Shown piece by piece: positions 23,303-34,129 of a DNA stretch of 64,000 nucleotides (its first letter is position 1; each line of letters opens with the position of its first letter). A program made the position numbers and the translations under genes. This DNA is from Climacium dendroides (taxonomy: Eukaryota > Streptophyta > Bryopsida > Hypnales > Climaciaceae), in contig OX467091.1 of assembly GCA_950106755.1 (NCBI GenBank), positions 17,873,538-17,937,537 on the forward strand, written 5' to 3'. The notes under the pieces are model-generated. The model did not search any database, was not told where the DNA came from, and saw nothing but the letters and a program-made list of their open reading frames with translations.

Positions 23303-24295
23303 GTGACAGACCCTAAACCACGACGTCTTTCCAGTTTCTGTCAAAAGGAAGTTCCTGTAATGTTCAAAACAACGTCCAGGCGTGTCTACATTGATGTTAG
23401 ATTCAATGTAGTGAGCAACAGAGGAACATGTAAAGAACTTTGAAGCCGCAAATAGCATATGTGGATCTCTTTTGTAGGGGTCCAGTTGCGGGAGTGATTT
23501 GTTTGTATTGACGTAACCCCATTTTCTTCCCAAGCTAATAGTGCATTTGACCTTTTATAGTAAGGGCTACAACACAGGGTCTGATGAACCAGCTTCGGAT
23601 GCTGATACTGAAAAGATGATCGAGCAGCTGATCCCCGAACAATCTCACGAAAAAGGCTTAAGCACTGTAATGAAGAAACTTGTGGAAATAGACCGACAGG
23701 GGGAACCATTCGGACCTATGAGGGTTCTTTTCTCCAACGACATCAAGAAATATGCGAGAGACCTTGACCCCAGGTTTGGATGGGAGGGTCAGACCAAGAA
23801 AGACAGACAACGCTTATTTAAGCGCCTATATACAGGTTTGTATTCAGTCCTTCTCTATGAAATGAAGAGGACTATAGACCTTGTAGTTCACTATTGCATG
23901 TAGTTCAGAAGACTGTAAATGTTGTGGAAGGTAGCTCATTGGCCATGAGGCGGGGCAGTGGATGTCACATGTAATGTCCACAGCGACGTCGAATACAATA
24001 TCACGACTGACGTCAGTGCAGGATCCTCTACAGTGAGGGGTGGTCCCTATGGTCGTCCGCACCACAGGGACGTGCAGTGTGTATCCCCTAGTGTTTTCTG
24101 GAGACATAGGAGTGTCCATGTAAATTCTCTTGTTGTTCTTTGGCACATCAATGTTGTATACAATGCAGAGGTAGCTATATTAAGTCCTCTGGCTTGTAGA
24201 TTGGAGTATAGAGGGAGAGTTCGAGCGAGTGTCGGAGAAGTGGATGCAGCCGTTCATCACAAAAGCGCTCATTCATGTTCGTTGGAAGCTCAATC

Positions 24296-24306
24296 GATTG
24301 ATTGAT
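24296..24306 (+). repeat. GATT micro-duplication that shifts the TNPA-like frame
   Basis: The sequence GATTGATTGAT contains a tandem GATT. The frame upstream (E-K-W-M-Q-P-F...) and the frame downstream (P-I-G-M-D-D-D-V-W...) are both clearly coding and differ by exactly the shift that one extra GATT would cause. An alternative splice acceptor GATAG ending at 24,308 would also give a frame-compatible exon and bypass it. Confidence 0.6.
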
Positions 24307-26754
24307 AGCGGAAAACCCAAAGCCGATCGGAATGGATGACGATGTGTGGGAGGCATTGAAGGAGGCTCGTGCTACCGATGCTTCCCAAGAGAAGTCAGCC
24401 CATATGTCTGCCATTTCTAAGGGGAAGGCATCCAGTACAGCCCAACATAAGGCCGTAGAGAGAGAAGTCATCTCGAGGCTAGTAAGTATGTAGTAACTGA
24501 CGTCCACCTACTTGCCCATGTCGACACCACTTTCATCACACATGTTGCGTTTGTTTTTCCAAAAAATGTTAGAAATGATGGTAGATGTGGAGGACTGGGC
24601 CTTCTTCGCACGTGGAAGGACCTTTGTGGGGTGGCATTCAAGCATGTAATCGTTGCATGTGGACTCTAAGTGCATATTCTTCTTCCCCTTGTAGACTTAT
24701 TGCGGAACAGAGCACCGTTTGAAGCAGAGGTGGACGCAGAAGTGGCCAAGGAGTTGCAGCATCTGGAAGAAGAGAAGCGCAGAGGTCAAAGTCCCCATGG
24801 CAAAGAGCTGCAAGAGATGCGCAATCGGATGGATGAGCTTGAGCTCAGTGTAAGTCGCCTTACTAAGACCATGAGCACGTCCCACAAAAGCATGGAGGAA
24901 ATGCTACGGAAGATCCTCGCAAGTCAGTGTAAAGCAAGTGCTGGGGGGACTCTGGATGTCACGAAGCCATCCTCGCCTATTGGGGCAGGGAATCCACCAC
25001 TTCTCACGTCACCTAGGGCAGAGGCGTCGAAAATGGCACAGAAGGACTGTTTTGTACCCGTGTTGCAGCCCACAGCTCTTGTAGATGTCGTTGAGCCAGT
25101 CCCCATAGCTGGCCAAAGCAATGTCAAAGACGATGTTCTTGTTGACGTTAACTCTGACAAGCGGGCTGTTGAAGACGATGTTGTTTACGACGTTGTAGCT
25201 AACGCTGAAGAGGAGCAGGTAGAAGGCGCCGGTGAAGTTGCGATCTCTGAAATTGCTAAAGGTCAGCAAGGAGTGAAAGCTGTGTACGCCATAGTCAAAG
25301 ACTCCGGGGCGCAGGCAACATCTGAGAGGAGAGAAAGCACGATGGAGACCTCCACGGAGCAACAGGTGATGCAACGTCTCTCTTCCCATTTTAAGTGCCA
25401 AGTGACCAACGTGAAGCACTCCCTTTGTTAGGCTAGTGACGTTATTTCCATGAATTGCCTTGTATGAGGATGGTATCGTAGCGTAGTAGCGTTTGTTTGC
25501 AATGCTTCAATTTTTTTTAGAAGTGCGTATCAAATTGGACATCGAAGTGAACGTCACTAGTGGCAGACGCTGATGCACTCTAGGGCTCAGCCTATTCTTT
25601 TCAAAGCGAGTACATCAGAATAGTATGTAAGCAGAAGTCGAAGTTTCCTTTCAATCCCCCATTCCATTGAATGCGCAAGTATGTTTTACAATAACTATGT
25701 GCATCTTACAGGAAAGCAAGTGCCTCAATGGTGCTTAGATAAGGCTAGGAAGTGTAGGTGATTAGAGGATGTCAAAAGTGAATAATAATTGTGTGATGGT
25801 GTTGTAGGAAGACATTGAAGTCCTTGGTGAGTCCTCAAGCCAGCCTCGGCATGCTGTGAGGACCACGCAAGCTGCGAAGGGCACAAAGGCTACACCGAAG
25901 GCAACAATTTCCAAAGCGGTGGGTCTTCCTAAACCTACCCAATCCACTAAAAAGGTTAGGAAGGCTGCATTCCATTCACCCATACTTTCAGTTGTTTCTG
26001 TATGCAACTTAAAAGAATAATGCAAGTGTAGCATTCCTTGACATTTGTTGTGGCTGTATAAGAGTCCTAGAAATAAACATGTACGAGTAGGTATTGTTGG
26101 TTTTGACTTGGTGTCGTACGATGCAGGCTGCTGTTGTCAAGAAATCGGATGCACCTCGGAAGAAGTGAGTCTTTGTTTGCCACAGCGTGTCCAACTTCAC
26201 ATCGCATATGATGGTCAAGCATGTTATTCAGAACATTGAGTAGAACGCACCATGTTTTCATCGAAAGTGCTGTAGTTAATGTTGTTGTGGATTTCTTCGT
26301 AGTACTAGACTATGGGCATGTGCATAGCTATTTTGTGCAGAAGTTGGCAAGTGGCTTTTAATCCCAATGCCATTCTTCTATGCTTAGATATCTCTTACAA
26401 AGACACATAATTCATCTTCTAATGGCATATCTCAATCTTCCATTCACTCATGTGTATGGGCTATAGAGTACATCGTCTTTGATGTTGAGGTTTATGATTC
26501 ACGTTCATTTCGTTCGAGAAAACATCCTTCCTCTCGCATTGTATGTCTTCTGTAATGCTCAAGAAAACACTGCAGTTGTCACTGTGCGTGTCGAACGGAA
26601 CACTGAGCGCAAAGCAATGCATACCCCAGTACACGGGTTGCTCTACTTAATGTCACAATAGATGTGTATGTGGACGATGTCTGCGATTTCAGCAAGGAAG
26701 AAATTCCACATTATTGTCCACCCAGCTCGTTTCCTAAAGCACATTCTCGTTGAC

Positions 26755-27195
26755 TCTGATGTCATTTAAAACATCCTCTTGTCAAATGTGACGTCCTAGA
26801 GAACATCATACAGAACACCGGCATGTACCGCAGAAGAGTGCCACGTCAGCTGCCACGTAGGCTGCGTGCACCGGAAATTATTTTCCACGTCGGATATTTA
26901 GGGGTCCACGTAATTGGACACGTCACAACGTCGTTGGATGAAAAAGTTGTCCAACGTGTCCCTGCCCATCATTAAAAATCCTACGTGGATGCCAAAACCC
27001 CTCCATATGGCACTCTCAGAAACTCTTGGGTGACCCTGTTGTTTTCGATGTCACAAAAAATTTAAGCACGTTTTAGCACATAACATGGCCCGTTTTTGGC
27101 CCGTTTTTTTAAACGGATTTTTTTAGACGTCACTACAGGCACCGTCTTTGTTAAATAAAACATCACGGCACGTTTTTTCCGATGTTAAAAAAAAC
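26755..27195. repeat. Right subterminal repeats of the large CACTA element
   Basis: GATGTCA, GACGTCC, CACGTCA and AACATC-type units recur, several next to A or T runs, within 450 bp of the right terminus. They mirror the left subterminal zone and belong to the transposon's binding-site set. Confidence 0.65.
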
Positions 27196-27212
27196 ACTGA
27201 ATTCTTCTAGTG

Positions 27213-28880
27213 CAATAACGAGGGGTGCGCATCATCCGGGATTTAAGAGCGGAGTTGCTCGTGATTGGAGCCCGTTGAGTTAGGCAAGGAGGCGCGTGGA
27301 AGCAACTGATTTGGTTATTCCAAGGGTGGCGGTGGTGTTGAAGAACAAGGGCCAATATCGAGAAGTGATGAGACATATCTTTGAAGGGGCAATTCAATTG
27401 CCAACATTCTCTTTGATCTTTACAGAGTTGTAGACCGGGGACTACTTGTTCCACACCACGTGACAGTGGGAACAAGGTTGGTGATTAGAGAGAGCATCCA
27501 GCGTTTGGGATTCTCTAACACTTAGTTGTCTTGACATAGAGGTGCCACCAACTATTTATTGTGAGGCTGTAGAAGGACACATGAAGCTTAGCAACTTTAC
27601 ATGTGAAATTTGAATTGCGTATAAAAAGCTAAATCCGCTTGGGAGGCTATGAGTGCCCAGTTGGTCACTCATGACTCAGGAATTGATTTTTTTGGATTTG
27701 ATTAGTTTTCAATATAGTTTTATATACAAAAAGCCCCCCAAAAAGTGAATAACCAGAATGGAGATGTCACATACCAATATAGCAATTGGTCCTAGATGGA
27801 GAATTTCTTGCTATTTGTAACCAAATCTTGCATATAGATAAGGTAGAAATCCAGAAATTGTACAAAATAACCATGTTTAGTAGAAATTGCCCAACTTGTC
27901 TGAACTTGCCTTTCAGTGACAAATCTTAACCAAATTGGTCCAAGGGAATTAGGTGAGAACCCTAGTATAAATTTCTAAAGATAGGTTTCAATTTTTTCAT
28001 TCCATTGGCAAAATAGTAGAAACCCCAATTGTTAGTCTACAGGTGAAGAAAACTCAAGATGGACCAGAGGAAGGTATCTATAATCTAAGTAAGGTGATTT
28101 AAGGTGGGAAGCATGCCAGGAGTTCAACGGAGCAATCGGCTTGCCAAGATTCCCTTCCATGTGGAAAATTTTCTAATTACCGGAAGTTAAAGGAGATAGT
28201 GGGATCTGATTTTCTTTCCTTAGATGTGCAAAATGGGAATATGATTTTGCACATCCCTTGTGTAATTTCATGAGAGGTTCCATGAAAATTCTCAGTTTTT
28301 TCTGATCCTCAAAATATCTTTTTCCAAGTAGTCAACCGTTGGAAGTAATGATGGGAAATTCCTAGAAATTATCCAGTTGGCGGTAAAATCTCACTAAAAA
28401 TTAAAGTAGCTTCTTTTATGTTAATAACAAGCTTCACCAAGTTTTGTGACATTCTGATAGTCAGAAGATGCAACACTAGCAAGATCCTCCCAAATTAACA
28501 AAATTGAGGATTAATCGTGGAGTTGATCGGCGTATCGGGAGCATGCAGAATCGGAATGGGGCCCAAATTAGGTCTTTTCTTACTCCCCCCAAGCCTACTT
28601 GAGACCCTAGTCTAGTTACTTTTTTTAGAAAAATCAACCTCCAAAAGTTGGGTTTTTACCCCTTTTTGATTTTTAGTTGGTGCTAGCTTTAGGTAGATTT
28701 TTTATGGATGATAAAGGGGTGAGGGTTTCTATAGACTAAAAATGGCCTTCTGAAGCCAATGGCACAATCTATTTGTGATTTGGAGCATTTCTCCAAAAGT
28801 TAGAAGTTTGGACTAGTGTAGAAAGTCAAAAATTGGAGATTAGGATAAAAATCTTAGTTGATAAGATTCCGGCTTAGGAA
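27213..28880. other. Continuation of the pre-insertion sequence, then AT-rich DNA
   Basis: The first ~270 bases are GC-richer and continue the broken ORF found before 9,911, with several stops. Beyond about 27,500 the DNA is AT-rich with no open frame of note on either strand and no recognised repeat. Confidence 0.35.
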
Positions 28881-28904
28881 TTGAGAGGGGGTGAGCCACC
28901 TTAG

Positions 28905-28925
28905 AAGAGTATATAAGAGGGTTCA
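28905..28925 (+). promoter_or_regulatory. Possible core promoter (TATATAAGAGG)
   Basis: A strong TATA-like string TATATAAG stands at about 28,910-28,917 in a locally GC-mixed context, followed about 35-60 bp on by a C/T-rich stretch that could hold an initiator. It lies about 2.4 kb upstream of the Gag-like frame of the gypsy element. It may be the promoter in a degraded 5' LTR or leader, but no matching downstream LTR was found. Confidence 0.3.
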
Positions 28926-29164
28926 TTCTTCTCTCAAATCACCCCTTAGGTTCATTTTGAACCGCCCCATTTCATTTGGATCCATTAAGTTGAATTTGGC
29001 CAATTTTCGGCCATGTTGCCAAATTTTCGTGTTCTTGGGCATTTTAAGCCCATTGTTAATACTTTTCAAGCTCTCTTGAAGGACATTGAGGTCCCTTCAA
29101 GTTTGATTTGAGTCATTGTGTTTTCGTGGACTTATTGTGTTGGATTTGAGTTGTTGTAGAATTA

Positions 29165-29750
29165 TCTTACTAATCCTAAAGGAATTTTCCTCCGTACCTT
29201 GGCAATGCCGCGTATGGGAGCCTTTAGCCCGTGAATGTGTATTTCTTTCAATAAGCTAATTCCTTCATGTTATCCTTGGCCAAGTTCCTTCAAATCTTAG
29301 CTTCATCTTGGTTGTTTTTTGTCATTGAAACTTGGATTTTGGGTCATTATTGTTGAATTTTTGGCTTGTACTAATCCTAAAGAGAAACCCCACTCCATAC
29401 CTTGGCGATGCCACTTGGTGGGGGTCTCTAGAGTTAATTTGTGTTGTACTAACAATCCTTGTTTCTAAAAATTTTGTTTTTTGTTCAAATTTGTATTGTA
29501 CTAATCCATTGTCTTAAAAGATTGTACTAATACATGTATAGGAACTTGTACTAATTTTTAGTGGAAAGTAGAAGTTCTTTTGTTTTAAATTTCTTGTCCC
29601 ATTGGAGACGGCGAAGCCTTGACTTTACTTGTCTAGAAGTTATAGTAGTTGTTTTGGTAATTTGACAAAATCACGGCGAAGCTTTGGCTTTGAAAAGAGT
29701 TGGGAATACTAGAATTTAGAGTATTTAGAAATGACGGCGAAGCTTTGAAC
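29165..29750. repeat. Short degenerate direct repeats upstream of the gypsy element
   Basis: Two sets are seen. A ~55-bp block starting CTAATCCTAAAG and containing TACCTTGGC-ATGCC occurs near 29,170 and 29,371. The motif ACGGCGAAGCTTTG (or CCTTG) recurs three times at about 29,608, 29,673 and 29,734, spaced 65 and 61 bp. They look like leader or LTR sub-repeats, but this is unproven. Confidence 0.5.
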
Positions 29751-31340
29751 CTCCCCCTTCCTTGATCTTTTCTACGTAGTTAGGCCCTTTGGCCTTAGTT
29801 TGGTCAAATTATTATTTATTATTAACCTTTATTTAGGGCCAAGACCAAGGGTGTAGTTAGACTGTTAAGAGGAGGAGTCAGTACAAATTGAAGTTCAGAA
29901 TCTCATAGTAGAGGTCAAGAGCTTTCCAAAAACATAAACACTAATTAGTAATCAAAACTTCATCCATGCATAACTTTTAGTAGGAAAGTCCAAATTACAA
30001 GTGTCTTATAGTTTCGGAGAGCTAGAAACAGGCTCTATCCATAAAAAACAACAAACTTCTAAAAATAGTAATTTGTCAAAAGTCAGACCGAGAGCAAGAG
30101 CATATAGAAGTAGAAATTAGAGAAAGAAGTATGAATTAGCAAGCAAGAAGTAGTATTTAGTTTCCTCCTATCTCACCATTCTTTCTCTCTTTTAGCTTAG
30201 ACTAAGTGGAGTTCAAAAACTCAATAGAATTGGTAGTTGTGAAGATTTGTAAAAATATTGAAATTATTATAGTTGAAGTTGGAGAAGGAAGAGAGATAAA
30301 AAAATATCTAAAACAACCAATTAGAATTGAGATAAGGAAGGAGAGAAGATTGATCAAGTGAATGTAGTCAAATTCCGTATTTTTATCGAAATACGCAAAA
30401 TAAGTGAAGGAAGGAGGAGGAGAAGAAATAATTGAATAGGATAGAATAGAATATAGGAAAAGAAAAGAAGAAGAGATAAGTAGAAGGGAAAGAAAAGAGG
30501 TAGAAGAGAAAGATGAAGAAGACTTCGGGAATTTAGTCTTGTAATTTCAGACCCCTTTTTAAGCCGTTGGCAAAATTACTTAATCATCCCAAAACATGGC
30601 GAATGATAGAGAGTTTGTGGGAGTGATTAACTACCTACTCCCTAAATTCCAACTTAAGGTATGATTTGAAGTTCTTGTATTTTCTTTTTAGCTTTCAAAA
30701 GTAGTATTTATACATAGTAACCGAATTAAAGGTTCAATTCAGTGAGTTTAAATTAGAACAAGTGTGAAGTTTCAAATCATAACCTTGTAGAATAGAGTCA
30801 TAGCTTTCTAAGAAGATATCATACGACCAATTTGGAGTAAAAATGAAGAAGTTATAGAAGGATGAAGTTTAGAAAAGAAATTGGATGATAAGTAGTATAA
30901 ATCATCCATCAAGGGTGAAATTTGAAATATAAGTAGTGATAAATAACTTAAAGTCATAGGTCAAAATTTATAGTGAATTGAAATAGAGAAGTAGAAGTAA
31001 ACCTTGGATGAAGTTTTCATAGTCTTTTAAAGGCCAAACTTCATCCGCCTATAACTTTGGCTAGGAAGCTCCAAATCCAATGAACTTAAATTTTTAGAAA
31101 TGGCATAACATGTTCTTCCATCTTATGTGTTTAAATTTAGATTGTCTCAAGTTTTTCCTAGAAATCACAGTGGCTTGAAGACTTGGTAATAGTTAGAATT
31201 GACCTTTGCATTTAGGGTAGGATTTTGAGGAATTATGTGAAATTTAGGAATTTAGAAAATATCCATTGCTTGGAGGGCACAATGGACCTATGTTAGGCAC
31301 TCATAGCGATTAACTTGAATTTTTTAGAACCTCGTCGTAC
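29751..31340. other. AT-rich stretch before Gag with no gene seen
   Basis: Purine-rich on the + strand between about 30,250 and 30,520 (long GAAGAGAAAG-type runs), otherwise ordinary AT-rich DNA. No open frame with protein features. It may be the untranslated leader of the retroelement. Confidence 0.35.
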
Positions 31341-32690
31341 ATGCGTATATACCAAGGGTGGGTAAATAAGCACTCACAGAGGTTAGGTTACACTAGGAGG
31401 GGGACACCATTTGCTAAAGACACCACTTTTGAGTCATCAGACACTAGTAGTGTTGTACCAGTACGTCCTCGAAGTCAAAGGCCCTTCTTAGGTAGGAGGA
31501 TCCTAAGTGATTTATTTTCAGATTCCAGCAAAGAGAGAGTAGATTGGATGGAAGATAGTGAACATGACGAAGAAGAAAATTTACCTGTCATTGCAGTCGA
31601 CCACGGGGTGAGACTTGCTCATAACGAATCAATATTCACGTGGGACGAGATGGCTACACCATATGGAGGCGTTGATCGAGGAGTACGGCGGTTTTCCAGT
31701 GCCAATAGCACCATAGAAGTAGACGACTTCCGCAAGGAGTTCACCATGTGGTGTGAACTCCAGAGGTCATGAAACACCAACTTCAATCTATATATGATGT
31801 GGAGGGCGCTATTTGGGTGTCTTGAAGAGGCACCATTGGCAAACTATAGGGAATTTGAGCTTGCTCATTCTACAAAAATCCTAGCCTGGCGGGATTACTA
31901 CACCCCAAATTATGCTGGTGTTTGGGAAGGCGGATCCACTGCCATAGCGACTATAAGTAGGGGAAAGAAGGAAGAAAGGGGTGTGAGCACAGGAGGCCAA
32001 GAGGCCACCATGACCACGAGTCTGGTATCAATACCAAATCCACCTCTCTTCAATTCCACGGCTCAAATTTTTTTGCTACTACAGCAGGACTACTATGGAC
32101 AGAGGGCTGACAAAATGAAGTCACTTCATACATTTGCACATAGAAGTGATGAGTCATTGCGAAAGGCGCATTTGAAATTGAGGTGATTGATTTCCGCCAC
32201 CCACGGAGTAACTAAGTAGTAAGCTGTTCAACATTGGTATAGTATCTTGGATAAAGAGTTAAAAACTCTTGTCCGAGGTGAAGTCTTGAGGTTGGGTGCT
32301 CCACCTACCTTAAGGTATGTTTTTGAGACCTCCAAGAGGATTGAAATTAATCTCTTGGAGGAAAAGGCGGCCATGGGATTCTTGCGCAAGGACGAGAAAC
32401 TGCAAGAGAAGACGAAGATGGCAAGGGTAAGCATTCCAACTCATACTGGAGATGCCGACATCACATGTTTCAATTGTAGAGGTGTTGGTCACAGGCGACA
32501 AAATTGCAAGAAGACACCTCGCAAAGATGTAAGCAAAACTAACACATTTTGCTTTGGTTGCGGGATCAAGGGCCATCTGGAGGCCAATTGTTGGAAGGTT
32601 CATTCTGAACTCAAGTCCAAGAACACAAAGCATGTGAAGAGCAATGATTCCAAGGAGGCCAAGGCCACGGGAGAAGACAAGAAGTCATGA
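31341..32690 (+). pseudogene. Gag with two CCHC zinc knuckles
   Basis: A first open part (31,341-31,772) is Ser/Asp-rich. A second (31,794-32,186) holds the helical capsid-like region, including M-W-R-A-L-F-G and W-R-D-Y-Y-T-P-N. A third (32,247-32,690) ends in two zinc knuckles, CFNCRGVGHRRQNC and CFGCGIKGHLEANC, both with all four Cys/His ligands intact, then a Lys-rich tail. Nonsense codons separate the three parts, so no complete Gag can be made. Gag would package the element's RNA into particles in the cytoplasm; the knuckles bind nucleic acid. Confidence 0.8.
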
Positions 32691-33106
32691 AAGTCACATT
32701 TCAAAGAATTGGAGGCTAAAATGGCAGCCATAAGTGCCACTACTGCTACGGGAGCAACTTCATTTTATACGGAAGGGAGTGACCATATGTTGTATGGCAT
32801 GGCTGATGTTTAGACCACACCACTAGATGCTTATGCAATGATTAGGAGCAAGACCGTGGTGCACGATGTACCACGAGGTGCAAGTTCGGGATTGGATCCA
32901 TAGAGAGGTGAAGCCAACCACCAAGCTAGGCTGCCAAAGTCATTCACATTTGAAGATACAGTGCCCACCTCTTCTATAGTACCACCTCTTCCATGGTACT
33001 ACCATATTACAATTCAAGCAGTCAATGGGCTGCTCGGGCTCTACATGGTAATGGACAAAGTAGAGGTGTTCTTTTTGATGCAGCAATCGCTGTTTGTTAA
33101 GCTCCT

Positions 33107-33715
33107 TTGTTCACAGCATCCATGATTTTCCAAAAACAATTTAGTGTTGTTATAGTGTTTCAGTTGACGGCTACTATATGTGAAAACGGTGGCACGGCAT
33201 CGGTGAGCTCCATGGAAGCTGTGCTTGAGCCACAAGCAGTGACTAGCAATGAGTGGACTGAAGCAGAAGGGCTTTTATCAGCCGCTGCTCATGTCAAAAC
33301 TATGCCAACACACTCGGTCATAGAGCGGTCCTCCATTACCCTAGGGGTAGTGGTATTGGACAACTCCCAAGGTATTTTCCAATTAGTTGGGCCTAAAGGG
33401 AGAGTGTTTACACCTCAACGGGTACTATTGGATTCCAGTGCCCAACCCTTGATGTTGGGAGTATCAACAATTGAAGATTTGGGTTTGACCGAGGATGTGT
33501 TGGAAACGTGTTTGTGGACAATTAGTACTTCAATGGAAGGGACAGAGCAAGTGAAGGGCATCACGAAGGGCGAGTTGGTATTGCAATTGCGCCAAGATGA
33601 TGTTGAGGATGCTAGCTTCATCAAGGTGAAAGCCATTGTCACAGAGGCTAAATCATATGATGTTTTGTTGGGGGTTATGGTATTGTACCCTATAGGATTC
33701 ATCTTGGACTTATAG
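33107..33715 (+). pseudogene. Retroelement aspartic protease region
   Basis: The segment contains R-V-L-L-D-S-S-A-Q-P-L-M-L-G at about residues 105-118 of the open stretch. This is the flap-side and active-site block of Ty3/gypsy proteases, where the family has D-S/T-G. Here the Gly is Ser (codon AGT), a single G-to-A change that should abolish activity. Further on, a beta-rich part with D-V-L-L-G fits the second half of the fold. A TAG at its end separates it from the linker to the methyltransferase. Confidence 0.65.
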
Positions 33716-34129
33716 GAAGAGACAGCATACTATAGACCGGGATGGCAAACAGGAGATGGGCGCAAAGCTCAACTGCCAGCTCGATTTATACGAGTTCTTA
33801 CTAATAATTTAGCTGATCTCTATTGTTTTGCTGGACTTGTGGACAAGGATCAACTATGAATCAAGGAGGATCGCGAAGATCCTCTTCCGGCTGCTTCATT
33901 GGATGTCATTGAGCCCCATAATCATCATGATGGTGAGGACACTGGAGGCGACATATTGTATCAATCCAACGTGGAAGCGACATGGGATAGTACCGCGAGA
34001 CTACAAGAGGCGACCAACAAAGTTATCCAAAAGGTGTAGCAACAATCATTGTTATCACAAGAGAACGAAGTGGTTGAAGGTGTAGACAACAATGGTTTTC
34101 ACTTGAATACTTCAACAATCCGGTGGAAA

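Larger units (their letters stand above)
19124..26168 (+). pseudogene. TNPA-like (Transposase_24 family) second gene of the CACTA element
   Basis: Exon model from splice signals and phase: 19,124-19,426, 23,561-23,835, 24,212-24,485 (donor GTATGT), 24,695-25,365, 25,808-25,954, 26,127-26,168. Phases agree at every junction, which supports the model. Exon 1 encodes a basic then Glu-rich start with two in-frame TAG codons (19,166-19,168 and near 19,414). Exons 2-3 carry a Transposase_24-like part (R-F-G-W-E-G-Q-T, E-K-W-M-Q-P-F, P-I-G-M-D-D-D-V-W). Exon 3 is frameshifted by a GATT duplication at 24,296-24,303. Exon 4 has a coiled coil (about 24,760-24,930) then a Val/Asp-rich linker. The C-terminus is Lys-rich and ends K-K-S-D-A-P-R-K-K, a possible nuclear signal. 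It would bind subterminal repeats and assist TNP2. Intron 1 holds a 3.57-kb nested insertion. Confidence 0.7.
9912..27212. mobile_element. 17.3-kb autonomous-type CACTA (En/Spm) DNA transposon, now decayed
   Basis: The left end CACTATAAGAA (9912) and the complement of TTCTTCTAGTG (ending 27,212) differ at one base (CACTA, T or G, AAGAA). The element is flanked by the 3-bp direct repeat CAA at 9909-9911 and 27,213-27,215. Both subterminal zones (9,950-10,160 and 26,755-27,195) are dense in GACGTCA/GATGTCA units. Inside are a TNP2-type transposase on the - strand and a TNPA-like gene on the + strand, the usual two-gene CACTA set. At least three later structures are nested inside. Premature stops in both genes show that this copy is not autonomous now. 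Confidence 0.85.

Noticed and set aside
28881..31340. 5' LTR of the gypsy element
   Set aside because: A TATA-like string and sub-repeats are present, but no matching copy exists after 38.6 kb and no primer-binding site was found.
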